From assembly GCA_028583605.1 (NCBI GenBank), contig CM053327.1, positions 21,687,629 through 21,751,628 on the forward strand: 64,000 nucleotides of DNA, given 5' to 3'. Origin of the DNA: Dastarcus helophoroides (taxonomy: Eukaryota; Arthropoda; Insecta; Coleoptera; Bothrideridae). The notes below the pieces were generated by a model. That model searched no databases. It saw only the letters and a program-made list of their open reading frames with translations, and had not been told where the DNA came from. Both the position numbers and the translations under genes were made by a program. Of the stretch, positions 47,990 through 58,970 are shown in pieces (the stretch's first letter is position 1; each line of letters begins with the position of its first letter).

Positions 47990-49030
47990 TCTTCTTTACA
48001 AAATTATGCGCTTAGGCTTTCAAAATAATTATAAACACAAATTTTGGGCTTTTCCGAAATTTAATAATTTCTTCCACAATTTCCAATTTTTTAAATTTTT
48101 ACATTAAACTTGCAATTCTTGTGTTTTTTCTTAAAACTTCGGATTTCAAACGGATTCAAAATTTGAACATCAGTCTTGCGAGTCTAACGCAAGATATTGC
48201 ATTAAAAAAATAAATATAGAGTATTTTCTTGAAATTATGACTTTTTCATAAAATTCCCCAACCTTTCAAAATGTCATTTATTTTTCCTAAACCGTCAATA
48301 AATATTTACGTTTTGTTTAAAATTTTCATGTTAAATAATAAATTCTAAATATTTCTAAAGATTTTGACTTATTTTCGAAATTGTGACTTCAGCCTAAAAA
48401 ATTCTTAAAATTATAAATATATAAACTCGAAAACTCAAGATTTTTTATCGAAATTTTGTAATGTCAACTTTTTTTTCGAAATTTAAAATCCTCTTTTTTA
48501 TTAAATCATGAGTGGTGGGATTCCTCACATTTTAAAATCCCAAAATTCAAATTTTACTTTCTACTCTTACAATAAAGGTTTCAACCAATGTTAAAGCTTT
48601 AATTTTTTATTTTTAAGGTTTTAAATTTAATCAAGACCCTTTTTTTAAGAACACAAGTCATTTATTTAAAATCTTGACTTTCAATGAAATATTTTAATTT
48701 TTTTCAAATGATTTTGATTTAGTTGCAAAATTTTATCTTTAACCTCAAAATGTTGACATATGTTTTGAAATTTTAGAACATTATGAATTTTTTGAAATCC
48801 TGGAATATTTTCCTAAAATTGTCTATTTTTTTTTACTATTTTTCTCGCAACTTTTCTGAATTCAAAATGTTGGCCTTATTTAGCTATTTATTTTTATTTT
48901 CGACCTTAATATCGAAGTATTCGACTTGAGATTTCAAGTGAAAACTTAAATATTCAAATATTTTTCTTTCGACTTTTTTCTATTTTTAAGGTTATTTCTG
49001 CAATGTTTATTTTTTCTAAATAAATTTATA
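47990..49030. repeat. pyrimidine-skewed AT-rich quasi-repeat tract
   Basis: T-rich + strand with TTTTCGAAATT and AAAATTTTGACT words, the same composition as 25640-27250 and 41840-43760. Confidence 0.55.
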
Positions 49031-49640
49031 GTTTCCATTAGCCAAGTTTCTTCTGAAAGATTATTTTTTAAATTGAAATATACTCGTATAACCAAATAGA
49101 CTACGAAATAATTTAAATCAAAATAATATTAAGGCATCTATGCTCCTGGCTCTTAAGAGAAATATTTTAGTACAAAGCGAATATTAAAATATATTTAATC
49201 TACAAGCAAAAATTTGTTAACTTTATTGTAAAAGTAATTTACATTTATTTCAGCCCTAAAAATTATAAGTGCAGATATTTTACCACATTCGTTTACTGAG
49301 TACTTCAAGACAGTACGTGAATTGGATTTAGGGTAGGAGTTTACAGCATAATAATGGAATTATAACCCCTCACTTAAGGGCCGCTGACTTGGGTAGCCCG
49401 TGTAAACTTCAGAACCTTTAAGTTTGCGCATCTTTACGTGCTTACAATACCGCCTACTGTGTTTAGTTTTTGTTAGCGGTGTTTTCGTACTTAACTCACT
49501 AGATTCTCTATTTTCAATCTCTCGTAAACGTTTTTTACGCTCTCAATATGTCTTACACTTTTCGCTATTTTTCATACTCTTAATATCCATAGCTGATAGC
49601 CTTATCTAATGAAACGTCACGGGATTAAACGAATATGGTA
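49031..49640. other. non-coding, nothing recognised
   Basis: Moderately AT-rich sequence with one meaningless short open frame (49424-49609). Confidence 0.35.
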
Positions 49641-49660
49641 CTCTGCGGTGAACTGTAAAC

Positions 49661-49879
49661 TTAACATTCTCCCATAGTTTTCATGCCGGCCTCTCGACGC
49701 CGAGAGCGCTCGACTGGCGATTCGAGTATGTCCGACCGACCGACACCTTGTTCTCTCAAGCTTGAACGAAAACCCGAAACTTCACCCCATATCTCAACAT
49801 AAACATTTCCAATGTTAAAATGGAAATCATTTGTTGTCAGCTCAATTTGACGTCTCGGGTCGTAAACTATTTTATTCAT
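49661..49879 (-). other. 72-codon GC-richer open frame, possibly retroelement 3' end
   Basis: On the - strand it starts at ATG (49879), reads MNKIVYDPRRQIEL and an Arg-rich end VERSRRREAGM, and stops in GGGAGAATGTTAAG. A purine run followed by TGTTA is what the border of a copia-type 3' LTR looks like, so this may be a retroelement edge. No family residue pattern was recognised. Confidence 0.25.
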
Positions 49880-50275
49880 TGTCTTCTGGACCTGGTACCG
49901 AGTACCTGTTTGTAATAATGTATATAATTAAAGAACGTGATTGCCTCAGTTCTAGAAATTTAACATTTTAAATCTTACCCACGTTTTTATTACTCAATCA
50001 TTACTTGTTACCCCTATGAAAGGCATAAAGTTACCTTCAGTAGCATAGGAAAAGTTTCCTTTCGATATAATTATTATTACTCTTTTTACTTTTTATTTAC
50101 TTGTTATTTTTATTTTAATTTAACTTTTTTAATAAATGGAATGGAACAATACCTTTATATACAGGGTAATTTAGTCATAATGGTATTAATTTTAAGGAAA
50201 GATAGAGAAAAATGAGTATAATACAAATACGTGATTAATAAAAAAAAATCAGGTATAATTAGGCTGAAAAAATAT

Positions 50276-50560
50276 TGTAACAAAATGTAGTTATAAAATT
50301 TAGTTGGGAATTTTCTAGAAAATTTGATAAGGGGAAGTGGCCGCGATAATGAATCAAACTGCAGTCTTATCTGCTCGTTCCTTCTACAACCCGAAACGGG
50401 ATCTATAAATAGGCGGCCCAGTTGGCTTTCCCTTAGTTAGTTAGTTAATCAATGAATAAGTTGGTTAATTAAACAGTGTTAAGTGAATTACAATTGTAGT
50501 GTTCCGAGTTCTGTGGTTACATTCACGGCGTATTAATCTTGGAACCGATAACGTGCAACA
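50276..50560 (+). mobile_element. solo LTR, same family as 22654-22954
   Basis: 285 bp, TGTAACAAAATG to GTGCAACA, with a TATA-like CTATAAATAG near 50403 and the 4-bp duplication ATAT on both sides (50272-50275, 50561-50564). Long matches to the LTR in the mariner, for example GGGAATTTTCTAGAAAATTT. Confidence 0.85.
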
Positions 50561-50564
50561 ATAT

Positions 50565-51340
50565 TTTAAAATTATAATTTAAACCCCTTTTTGAGCTATC
50601 ACTGAATTCAAAGTTCCAAGGCCCAGATAAACAAAAAGAAGAAGAATTTATGGCTGCGCAGTTGGGACTCGGGCAAAAACATTACTAGGTTAGGCCTAAA
50701 TGATAATACAAAAAACATAAATGATCCTGACGGCACCGATGGTTGCGGAAAAGTCATTGGGTGATTTGCCTTTTTATATGAAAATCGGGTAAATACGAAT
50801 TGCAGAAGAAAGTTACGCGAAAATAAAAAAGTGAAACCGCGAGATGAATGTAGACGTTAATATCAAAGCTGCCAGTAATGAATTAAATTCGCTGTTGTAG
50901 GTGGAAGTGTTAAAAGTGGTTAATACTCGAGGGTTATTTTCCGACCTTTTATTTTTTGTGACTTTCTGTGATACGATGGAATTTTTTTAAACCACGTGTA
51001 GTTTACTTACGAATCATCACTTTTTTCATGCGTCCAATAGGTCTTAAAAAGTTCGGAAAAGAGGCAGGCACTCGAGTATTAATGTAAGAACCCTGCATCT
51101 ATTCTGACTGTGGGCTATCGTTGACATATTTTTATAAACAACAACCTAACTGCTAACCAATGTTAATATGCTTCAAAATTAAATAAATTAGTGCGTTGTA
51201 TCGTTATTTATTTTGAAGAATTAATATTTTAGTTTGAGTCGTTTGTGTTCGTTTATTTTTTGATTTTGCGTTTTACTTTACCTCAGCAGACCGATTGATT
51301 AATGAAACAAAAAAGGTAAAAACTATATGAAAATACAAAT
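50565..51340. other. non-coding, nothing recognised
   Basis: No gene or repeat recognised. Confidence 0.35.
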
Positions 51341-51342
51341 AC

Positions 51343-51711
51343 TTATTCGTCAAAATAACTAATAGAAATTTGTTGCCCTGTAATTAGCGATGTTTCGTTC
51401 TTGCCAGTTTGGCTTATCATTGCAGCTGGTGAGCGGATGATAACATGACAAGGGTCTGTTGTCCTAAAGTATTCAATGTGGTCAGTAGCGCAGGGCTTTT
51501 GGTGATCAATGGGTTGATTTCGGTCTATTTTAAAAAGTTGAATACTTTTTTTTCCATTTTCTGTCTTTACCGAGCCTTCCCAACACGTAGTTGAAATTGA
51601 TGCAATTATGACCGAATCACCCTGTATATCAAGTTGCTTGATAGTTATAATTTGAATTTTTTCAACTTTGTCAGCAATTTTCAAATATTTTAAGGTTTTC
51701 GAAAGGTTAAA
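51343..51711 (-). other. unrecognised open frame, possible host exon
   Basis: Open on the - strand from 51711 to the stop at 51343 with no in-frame ATG near the start, so it would be a terminal exon if real. The peptide is not low-complexity: QLDIQGDSVIIASISTTCWE, then KPCATDHIEYFRTTDPCHVI, ending TGQQISISYFDE. Alternating hydrophobic strands and three cysteines suggest an extracellular beta-rich (CUB-like) fold. This is only an impression. Confidence 0.3.
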
Positions 51712-51719
51712 TTAAAACT

Positions 51720-52960
51720 AAGAAAAATATGAATTATCTAATTGAAAATTATTGTCGTACTATTGTCGCCAAAGATTCTATATTGTGGGCAAGAAAATTA
51801 ATTCTTTACTTATAAGCGATTTAATACAATTTATTACATTCCATACTGATAAAACGCGCATCTGCATTTTAATGTATGAAGACAGGATCGTTTTAATGAC
51901 TTGTTAAAATTATATACATTGTAAATTTCGATATCGCAAATTCTCTTTGTGCAATGCGGGACATAAAAGCAAATGATGCATTTTTAAAGTTAGGTTTATA
52001 GCACATATTCCGAGCTAGATGCTCAAAACAACACAAAGTAGAGTGTTGTTTTCAACAAAAATGTGGAAGATATTGTGTTATTACGGGTTATATTTATTTT
52101 AGACCTAGCCAGTACTCTGCAAAGATATTGAATTTACTCAACGATTTGACAGAACAAATATTTACGTAAAAGTATTCTTTCATTTCAAAGTTTGAACTCT
52201 CCAAATCATTTTATTTGAAAAAATTATTTTTATTGCAGGCTATTCTAAATTCTCGATGAAGGAAAATAGGTGTAGTAAAAAGATAAAACCAGCATGGGGT
52301 ATAAATGGAAGACCGTTTTCACAAGAAAGTTACGCAGCCACAAAGTTTATATCTCCTACTTCTCCTTACACGGACATGTGACCTTTAAAGTCAAGTATTT
52401 GTTGTAGAAGTTTAGTGAAACAAGAGGGAGGTTTTGTTGTACTAAGCAAGTTAACTAAATTAAGGTTCGCCCACCGGTTTTCTTAGTTACGTGTTACGGT
52501 AATTTAGACGTCCCTCATTAAAGTGGACCTAATTCCACTTTTACAACTTTAGTAGTGGTGGAACCCAATTAAAGTTTCAAGCCCCTTTTGAGTAAAAATA
52601 TCGATATTTCTAGGATGACATAAAATTGAGTGTGGTGGAAAAATGTTTCACTTTTTACAACTTTGGCACGACTAACAAAATTTTAATAGCAAAATCTAAA
52701 GCCAATACTATGTGAAGCTCTATAAATATCATGTGAACCTATTCACAGTTTTTGCAAGGTCTAAAAGATTACGTTTACAGGAGCTGATTTGTCTGATCTT
52801 TTCTCTACTCCAATATCCACTATAGTTGCTGTCGCTGGCTGCGTGCATTTATCGATTTTGAAATGGGTACACCGAACTAACTAAATTTAAAGATATCGAA
52901 ACTGGTCTTTAGTTTCCAAACTCTTGATCAATTAAATCTTCCAACTTAACGGGCATTAGA
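51720..52960. other. non-coding, nothing recognised
   Basis: AT-rich with a somewhat less AT-rich stretch at 52300-52560. No coding feature supported. Confidence 0.35.
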
Positions 52961-53300
52961 ACATGAAAATATTGAGAACAAAGTAAAAAATTCTAGTTTT
53001 TCCTGAAGATCAAAATTATAAGATTACTTTCGAATTAAAACTAGAAAATTTGAAAATAAAATAGGTATTTTCAACTTAAAAAAATTTTGGAAAAAACCAA
53101 AATTTCTAAATAAAAACATTTGCACAGAAAGAATCTTAACATATTTTGATTTCAATCCCGAAAAGTCGAAATTTGGAGACAAAAATGTTTCAAGATTTAA
53201 CCCAAAATTTCGACTGAAAATCCAAAATTTTGAAAAAGTGCGCAAATTTGATGTCGAATTCTACAAACCTTGAGATCAGCCGAGATTTGAAAATATTAGC
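52960..53300. repeat. AT-rich purine-skewed quasi-repeat tract
   Basis: A short stretch of GAAATTTGGAGAC and CCAAAATTTCGACTGAAAA-like words. It resembles 1-1420. Confidence 0.45.
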
Positions 53301-53880
53301 GAACATTTTGCTTTTAAATTGAGGTCGACTGAAAAAAGTGAACTGAAAGCTGTTGTAGTTAAATGCTTTGTTATTGAATATACCAGTTATCTACTTAACC
53401 CGATACAGTTGGGTAAAGTGATCAGAGTTGACATGAACCTGTTACTAGTGAAAAAAACATTACATCGAGTTTATTTTTTTCTTGCAACAGATGTGAACTC
53501 AAGGCTTTGTAAAATCACATTAGGACGCATTTTAAATCTAAAATTCTTTAGCCAGTTCTTTCCAGTAATTCGATTTTCCGTGTTAAAGTTATCCTTCAGT
53601 CTGTTCCCTTCTGAGAATTCAAAAACTGTAAGGTGTAATATGTAAATACTTACGGGTAATTCAAAACAGTCTCATTTTCATGTCCGGTGGATAGTTTCAA
53701 GATTGATTTGACACTATGGACGAAGCATATTCTATGTTAGCGAATACAACTCATGCAATGACATGAAAGAGAGATAGTTCTATAGCAAAATTAGCAAGGA
53801 AAAGTGAGAGTCACCTTAGTACCTTTTTTTTAAAGTTTAATCCGCTTGCAAATGGTAACCCCATTATGATTTCAAAGCAC
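53301..53880. other. non-coding, nothing recognised
   Basis: Includes an open frame at 53319-53645 without recognisable features. The LINE 3' tail may reach into the right part. Confidence 0.35.
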
Positions 53881-53884
53881 TGCG

Positions 53885-55215
53885 AGTAGGATGCTGAAAC
53901 AAAGATAGATGGCGTTGAACCGTCTTCTTAAATAAGGATAGGTTGTAATTTTTGGGGAAAACTCCTTTTGGTAACAAGTTCCACAACTTGGAAGTTCAAT
54001 AGAAAAACGAGTATCCGTAGACAGAAGTCGTCACTGTGTCAAGCTGGACCGCACAGGAATTTGCTGTCTCCGACTGTCTAGTACGCCTCAAAAATCTTGC
54101 CCTTGGGGGGATTAATCCTATTAGTTTATGCGAGCATCTTCCATGATAGTACTTGTAGAAAAGAGACTGAACTTCAAGTACGAGAAAAGTATTCTAGTGT
54201 TGGCCGAACTTGAGCTTTGTATAGTGCTAATAGCTGATGCGATGTGAAGTACTCTTTAGCTCCAAAAAGAAAGCCTAGCTTCTGAGAGACAGATTTGGCA
54301 ATGACGCGCACATGATCGTCCCAAGAGAAATTAGTGCTCGCATTCACACCTAGGATAGATAGATTAGATCCCATCGGAAGGATTTTATCGTTCATTACTA
54401 TGTTTGTTGCATTATCCCTTGATGTTTTCTTAGAAAAAAGACCAACCTGAGTTTTTGAAGCGTTGTTGTTCTTACCCCATTCCAGAATAATATCGAGATC
54501 CCGATTGTATCTGCTGTTTCCTTAGTTGATCTGAAGCAGCGATAGACAATGGTTTGTCGGAGAAAAAAGATGACACAAGGTTACTATCATCTGCGTAGCT
54601 GTATATAGGATTGGAAGTTGAAGCTAAGAGATCGTTTATGTGTAACAGAAATAGAGTAGGAGACAGAACAGACCCCTGAGGCACCCCTGCGTTCATCGCA
54701 AATGTCTCGGATGAGATGCCATCGACGACCTGAATAGATGTATCAGCGAGAAAATTGGATATCAAATGACAGAGTCCAGGAGGCAGACCATAAGATGTTA
54801 ATTTGGCGAGAAGAGATCGGTGCCAGACTCTGTCGAAAGCCTTTGAGATATCCAATGCCACAATCCTAGCCTCACCATGTTTTTCCATAGCTAAGGTACA
54901 GATATGAGTAACATATGCCAGTAGATCGGCAGTGGAACGTTGTTATCTAAAACCGTATTGCCTGTCGGAGATGATTCTATTTTCTTTCAGATATTTGTGA
55001 ATCTCGATGTTGATAACCTTTTCCATCACTTTAGATATAACTGGTAACAAAGATATAGGGCGGTAGTTGTTAGCCAGATTCCTTTTTCCCTTTTTAGGGA
55101 CAGGCTGCACTCTAGCAGATTTCCAGATGTTGGGAATACACCTTTGTTGTAAGAGAGTGTGAACAATTTGCTTAGGATAGGAGTCAACTCTGGGGCGCAC
55201 TTGAAGTATGTCATG
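53885..55215 (-). mobile_element. LINE, 5'-truncated, - strand
   Basis: Reverse transcriptase and C-terminal region reading leftwards. The 5' half (endonuclease, ORF1) is absent. Confidence 0.85.
53890..55200 (-). pseudogene. LINE reverse transcriptase, lightly broken
   Basis: KSARVQPVPKKGKRNLANNY then RPISLLPVISKVMEKVIN (55130-55030) and DRQYGFR, then a TAG (54940-54942) in the otherwise unbroken frame, then LDISKAFDRVWH (RT A, 54855-54820), AGVPQGSVLSPTLF (RT B, 54690-54650) and YADD (RT C, 54603-54592). After a frame change near 54480 it continues LSILGVNASTNFSWDDHV and YKAQVRPTLEY. Decayed C-terminal sequence reaches about 53890. A CR1/Jockey-type LINE is likely, but the clade is not settled. 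Confidence 0.85.
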
Positions 55216-56970
55216 ACATATATCACATAAATAAAAAAATATACTAAATTTGAAAATGGTAAAATTTAATATGGCGTCTATAAGAAATAATAAAACTGAT
55301 ATAATGAAGCATTTTATTTCAGAAATAAATAACGTACACCAATGAAAAAGCCTTAAGTTTTTAATTTTTTTTGATCGAACTTCAAATAAAGTTATACCTG
55401 ATTAATAAAAATGGCGATTTTTACTTTCTCCTAAACAAAATCAAGACGACTTGGAATTCAATTGATTTCTTGGGCCTTACAACTGCACCACCTTGCCCAT
55501 TTAACCTTTCTTGTATTGCTAACAGTATCCGAAATCCCTGTATTGGAAATCAAATTATAGACGATGTCTATGTGGGGAAAGAATCGGAAAAGGAAAACCT
55601 ACTGTCACGTAGTCGTGGGTATTAGTGTTAAAATTAATATTAAATAAATATGATAAAATATTCTTCACTTGAGTTGGCCAAGTTTTCTGACCTAGGTACT
55701 AAAAGAATCATTTTACTCCCACTTGGGAGCACCCACTTGGTGCAAAAACATATTAATGTCTAATTGCCAAAGCCAATTCGCAGATATTTCATCGAACATT
55801 TTAGACGTTATACCTTAATATAACTTGTTCCTTAGATGTAATTTTTTAAATAAGTACACGTAAACGTAATACTTTATCTTGGCGTATTAATTTTGGTTGA
55901 GCAAAAACTAAAGATTTAATTTTAATGTAAAATTATTACCACCCCATGGACGATCGATGCATTGAGTGATGCACAAAAAATGTTAAACTCGTTGCAGTGT
56001 ATGTAGAGCTGCCCATCGAAAATCAATATCAAAAATGTTATGAGTTCCCATTTCCTCATCCTGTATGGTAGAAACAGTTATATTAACACATACACATGAA
56101 ACGAAAATTTGCCACTTTGATGTTATTTTAAAAGCTTTTGTATTTACAGCTATAAAATAAAAATGCATTGGAAAATGCATTTCATGTTTTCCGCGTATTA
56201 AAAGCCTAAATGTGTCTAGCATTTTTCCCTATAAATTGTAGATTTCAATTCGGATTCAATTATTTTTCGCGCAAATGTTAATTCACATAATGCTGAAACG
56301 TATATATTTATAATTCATTTTTATTTACTTTGTTTTAATCCCTCCAAATGGACATTGTTTAATGTTGATTTAATTCTTCAAAGATAAGCATAAATTTAAA
56401 CAATGTAACAAATTTCCCGATGAAACCTTTTTATGCAATTACTAGAAGTTTAATTAAATTTTGTTTATTTGCAAATTATTTTGGCATGATGAGTTGTTAA
56501 CCGTAATGTGGTAGCGTTTATTCAATTTGTGTTAAAATAGCTGTGTGCAACTAATCGATAGGATGAGCCTACAATGAATAAAATAACATTGGAATGCGTA
56601 TTACATGCACAGGGTTAATTTCTGTTCCAAGGAAGATATTTTAAACAAGATTTTTTTAATCCCTAATTCGAAGATGTATTTTGTCAAATGAATTTTAAAT
56701 GGATTTGAAAGCAAACTTGTTACTTATTGATAATAGGGAGTTATCGAACCTTATAAAGTTTGTGCAGATCTATTGGAAAGTCTTTTTACATAAGGGCCCA
56801 TTGGTTTAACTTCAAATACATAGTATTTTGAGAGCTAACGTCTTTAGAGTACAGGAAAGATTTTCTTGGGTGCGTGCATGGGAAACCTTCATTTTCAGTG
56901 CTTTTGGTAGGCAAGTAAACATGGTGTTTTCAGAGAGGTATAATGAAACAAACATTTTCATTATTTGGAG
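55216..56970. other. non-coding, nothing recognised
   Basis: AT-rich sequence. The open frame at 55371-55625 contains a short cysteine-bearing stretch (APPCPFNLSCIANSI) but no recognisable family. Confidence 0.35.
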
Positions 56971-56974
56971 GTAT

Positions 56975-57327
56975 TCTGTGATGTAATGTTCGTTTTCGGA
57001 CAGTTACATTATAAGTGAATGCTCTCTGTGAATACTCACCTATGCGCCAGGTTATTTTGAGCGATACAATGAAAATTATCATTTTGGAAACCCCGAAATT
57101 GTATAGATGAGGTATACACTGCTGAACTGCTCGAATTTGTATCATTACAAAGTACACATTGTAATACTTGTATTCACTCTGTAATATTCGTTTTCGAACT
57201 TTTACATTACAAGTGAATGCTCTTGGAGAGTGCCCGTCTTTACACCAGATTGTTTCAAGCGATACAAAAAAAAAATGTATTATTTTAAAAACCCTAAAAT
57301 GGTATAGATAAGATATATGGATAGAGT
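56975..57327. repeat. tandem repeat, two units of about 200 bp
   Basis: Units at 56975-57126 and 57177-57327 share TTCGTTTTCG, AAGTGAATGCTCT, AGCGATACAA and GGTATAGAT-like words in the same order. The 139-codon - strand open frame at 56930-57349 is internally repetitive because of this and is not credited as a gene. Confidence 0.55.
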
Positions 57328-57349
57328 GTAAAGTTGTGGTGCATGCCAA

Positions 57350-58488
57350 TTGTTGAATACCAATGATATTGTAATTGTATTATAGGAATAATCTCAAGTA
57401 ATCATTAAAGAGTTGACAAACACGAATTATATTTGAGGTAGCTACTTTATTTTAAAACAAAGGGTAAATAAATTACTAAAGATAAAAGACATTATTGTAC
57501 TCAACTAAGTTAAATAGTCGATTTAGAAAACATCAATTATTTATATCTAGTCGGCTGATGAGCCATTATTAGATAGAATATCAATTAAAGTGGGTTTTAA
57601 CACCAAAAAATAACGTTATTGTGAAACGCAAGCTGTATTTCAGCACGCAATGCCAGTTTGTTGAACTGAAATACACGACACGGTAGAGTGACCTAGGTTA
57701 TGGTAATGCTATAATATTTTGCTACTTTTGATTGTTTTAATCCTAGCTTTGTAGAGGGGTGGAAAATGAATTAGACTGTTTTTTTATTATATTTTGTGAT
57801 GCCTCTTTCCTAAAGTAGCTTTACTCTTGTGACTGGAAATATTTTAATCATTAAAATTGAGATTAGTAATGGATAATGTAACGCAGAATTATATACTGTT
57901 AACCACAGAGCTAGCTGAACAGCCGAAAATCAAATTTTTTTTGAAAACCACTTATGGAAACAAATAATTACTTTCCATATACCTTAATAAAACTTTAAGC
58001 ACTTACTGACGCACAGCCTAAACGGGTTTGTCTAGATAGTCTAGAAGAATAAAATTTTGCACACAAGTTGGCAGTACAGCGTAGGTAGGCAATAAGAGAC
58101 TATTTTTCAAAATTCGGCCTCTAAGGGGACAAAAAGCTATTTTTGAGAAAAAATTGACTTTTCGAAAACGGTAAAACAAAAAAATGTAAATTCGGTTATT
58201 TAAAAATTTCTATAATTTTTTAGAAGAAAGTGGAAATTATGTAAAGCAAGCAGCTTACCACTTCTGAAATTAGAAATATGGAAGGTGGTATTAAGGCTTC
58301 GGTTTATAATTAAAAGTCAATTGTATCAGTGTTTTTGGACCTACATCCTCTAAAATTGTAAAATAAGGTGTAAAACATCGTGTGGGATTCGGGTCATTTT
58401 TCAAGTTAGCAACGTGGAAGTTGCTATTCGAGGTTCTGGTGAGCGTCAAAAATAATTAAACACTAAAAAATACTGTTAAAAAAGGTAG
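57350..58488. other. non-coding, nothing recognised
   Basis: No feature supported. Confidence 0.35.
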
Positions 58489-58489
58489 T

Positions 58490-58970
58490 TGTAAAATTTG
58501 TATTAGTGGCTGTGTAAGGAATTCCCTAGAAACATTTGATAATGGAAAGCGGCCGCGAGAATGAATCATACGGCAGATAAGCGCTCTAGATGTTTCCGCA
58601 AGCGATAAATCTTATCTGCACGAAGTTCCGTTCTAGAAACCGGAATGGTACCTATAAATATGCAATTCTAAGGCACAAACCTTGCTAGTACAGCATTTTG
58701 TTAAACACAATTGTAGACAAATTTCAACTAGGGCGCCGTAACAAAATATTCTTCCTGAAAGGGCGCTGTCAACTGAAAAGTTTGGAAACCACTGCATTAG
58801 ACAGTTGTTACGGGACACTAGTCCCTCGGTGAAATGAAATGACTCATATGTAAGAGTGGGCATTCCAGATTTCTCTAGAAGTCGAATATCATCCCTAATA
58901 TTAGTTATATATTTGACAATTTACGTATAAGTTTCTGATGTTTGATTATTGAACCGTTAACCCGTAACGG
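58490..58970 (+). mobile_element. diverged LTR relative of 22654 and 50276, with internal insertion
   Basis: Shares TTTGATAATGGAAAGCGGCC-like sequence, AATGAATCATACGGCAGATA, TTATCTGC and CCTATAAATA with the two ATAT-flanked LTRs at its left, and GAACCGTTAACCCGTAACG at its right. About 480 bp against 285-301, so roughly 190 bp was gained in the middle. Near 58779-58795 AAGTTTGGAAACCACTG looks like the end of a hAT element, a possible cause. No target duplication is seen. Confidence 0.5.

Noticed and set aside
55371..55625. 84-codon open frame with APPCPFNLSC
   Set aside because: No start context, splice signals or recognisable family; kept only as a note in the intergenic entry.
56930..57349. 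139-codon - strand open frame
   Set aside because: It is internally repetitive only because of the underlying tandem DNA repeat.
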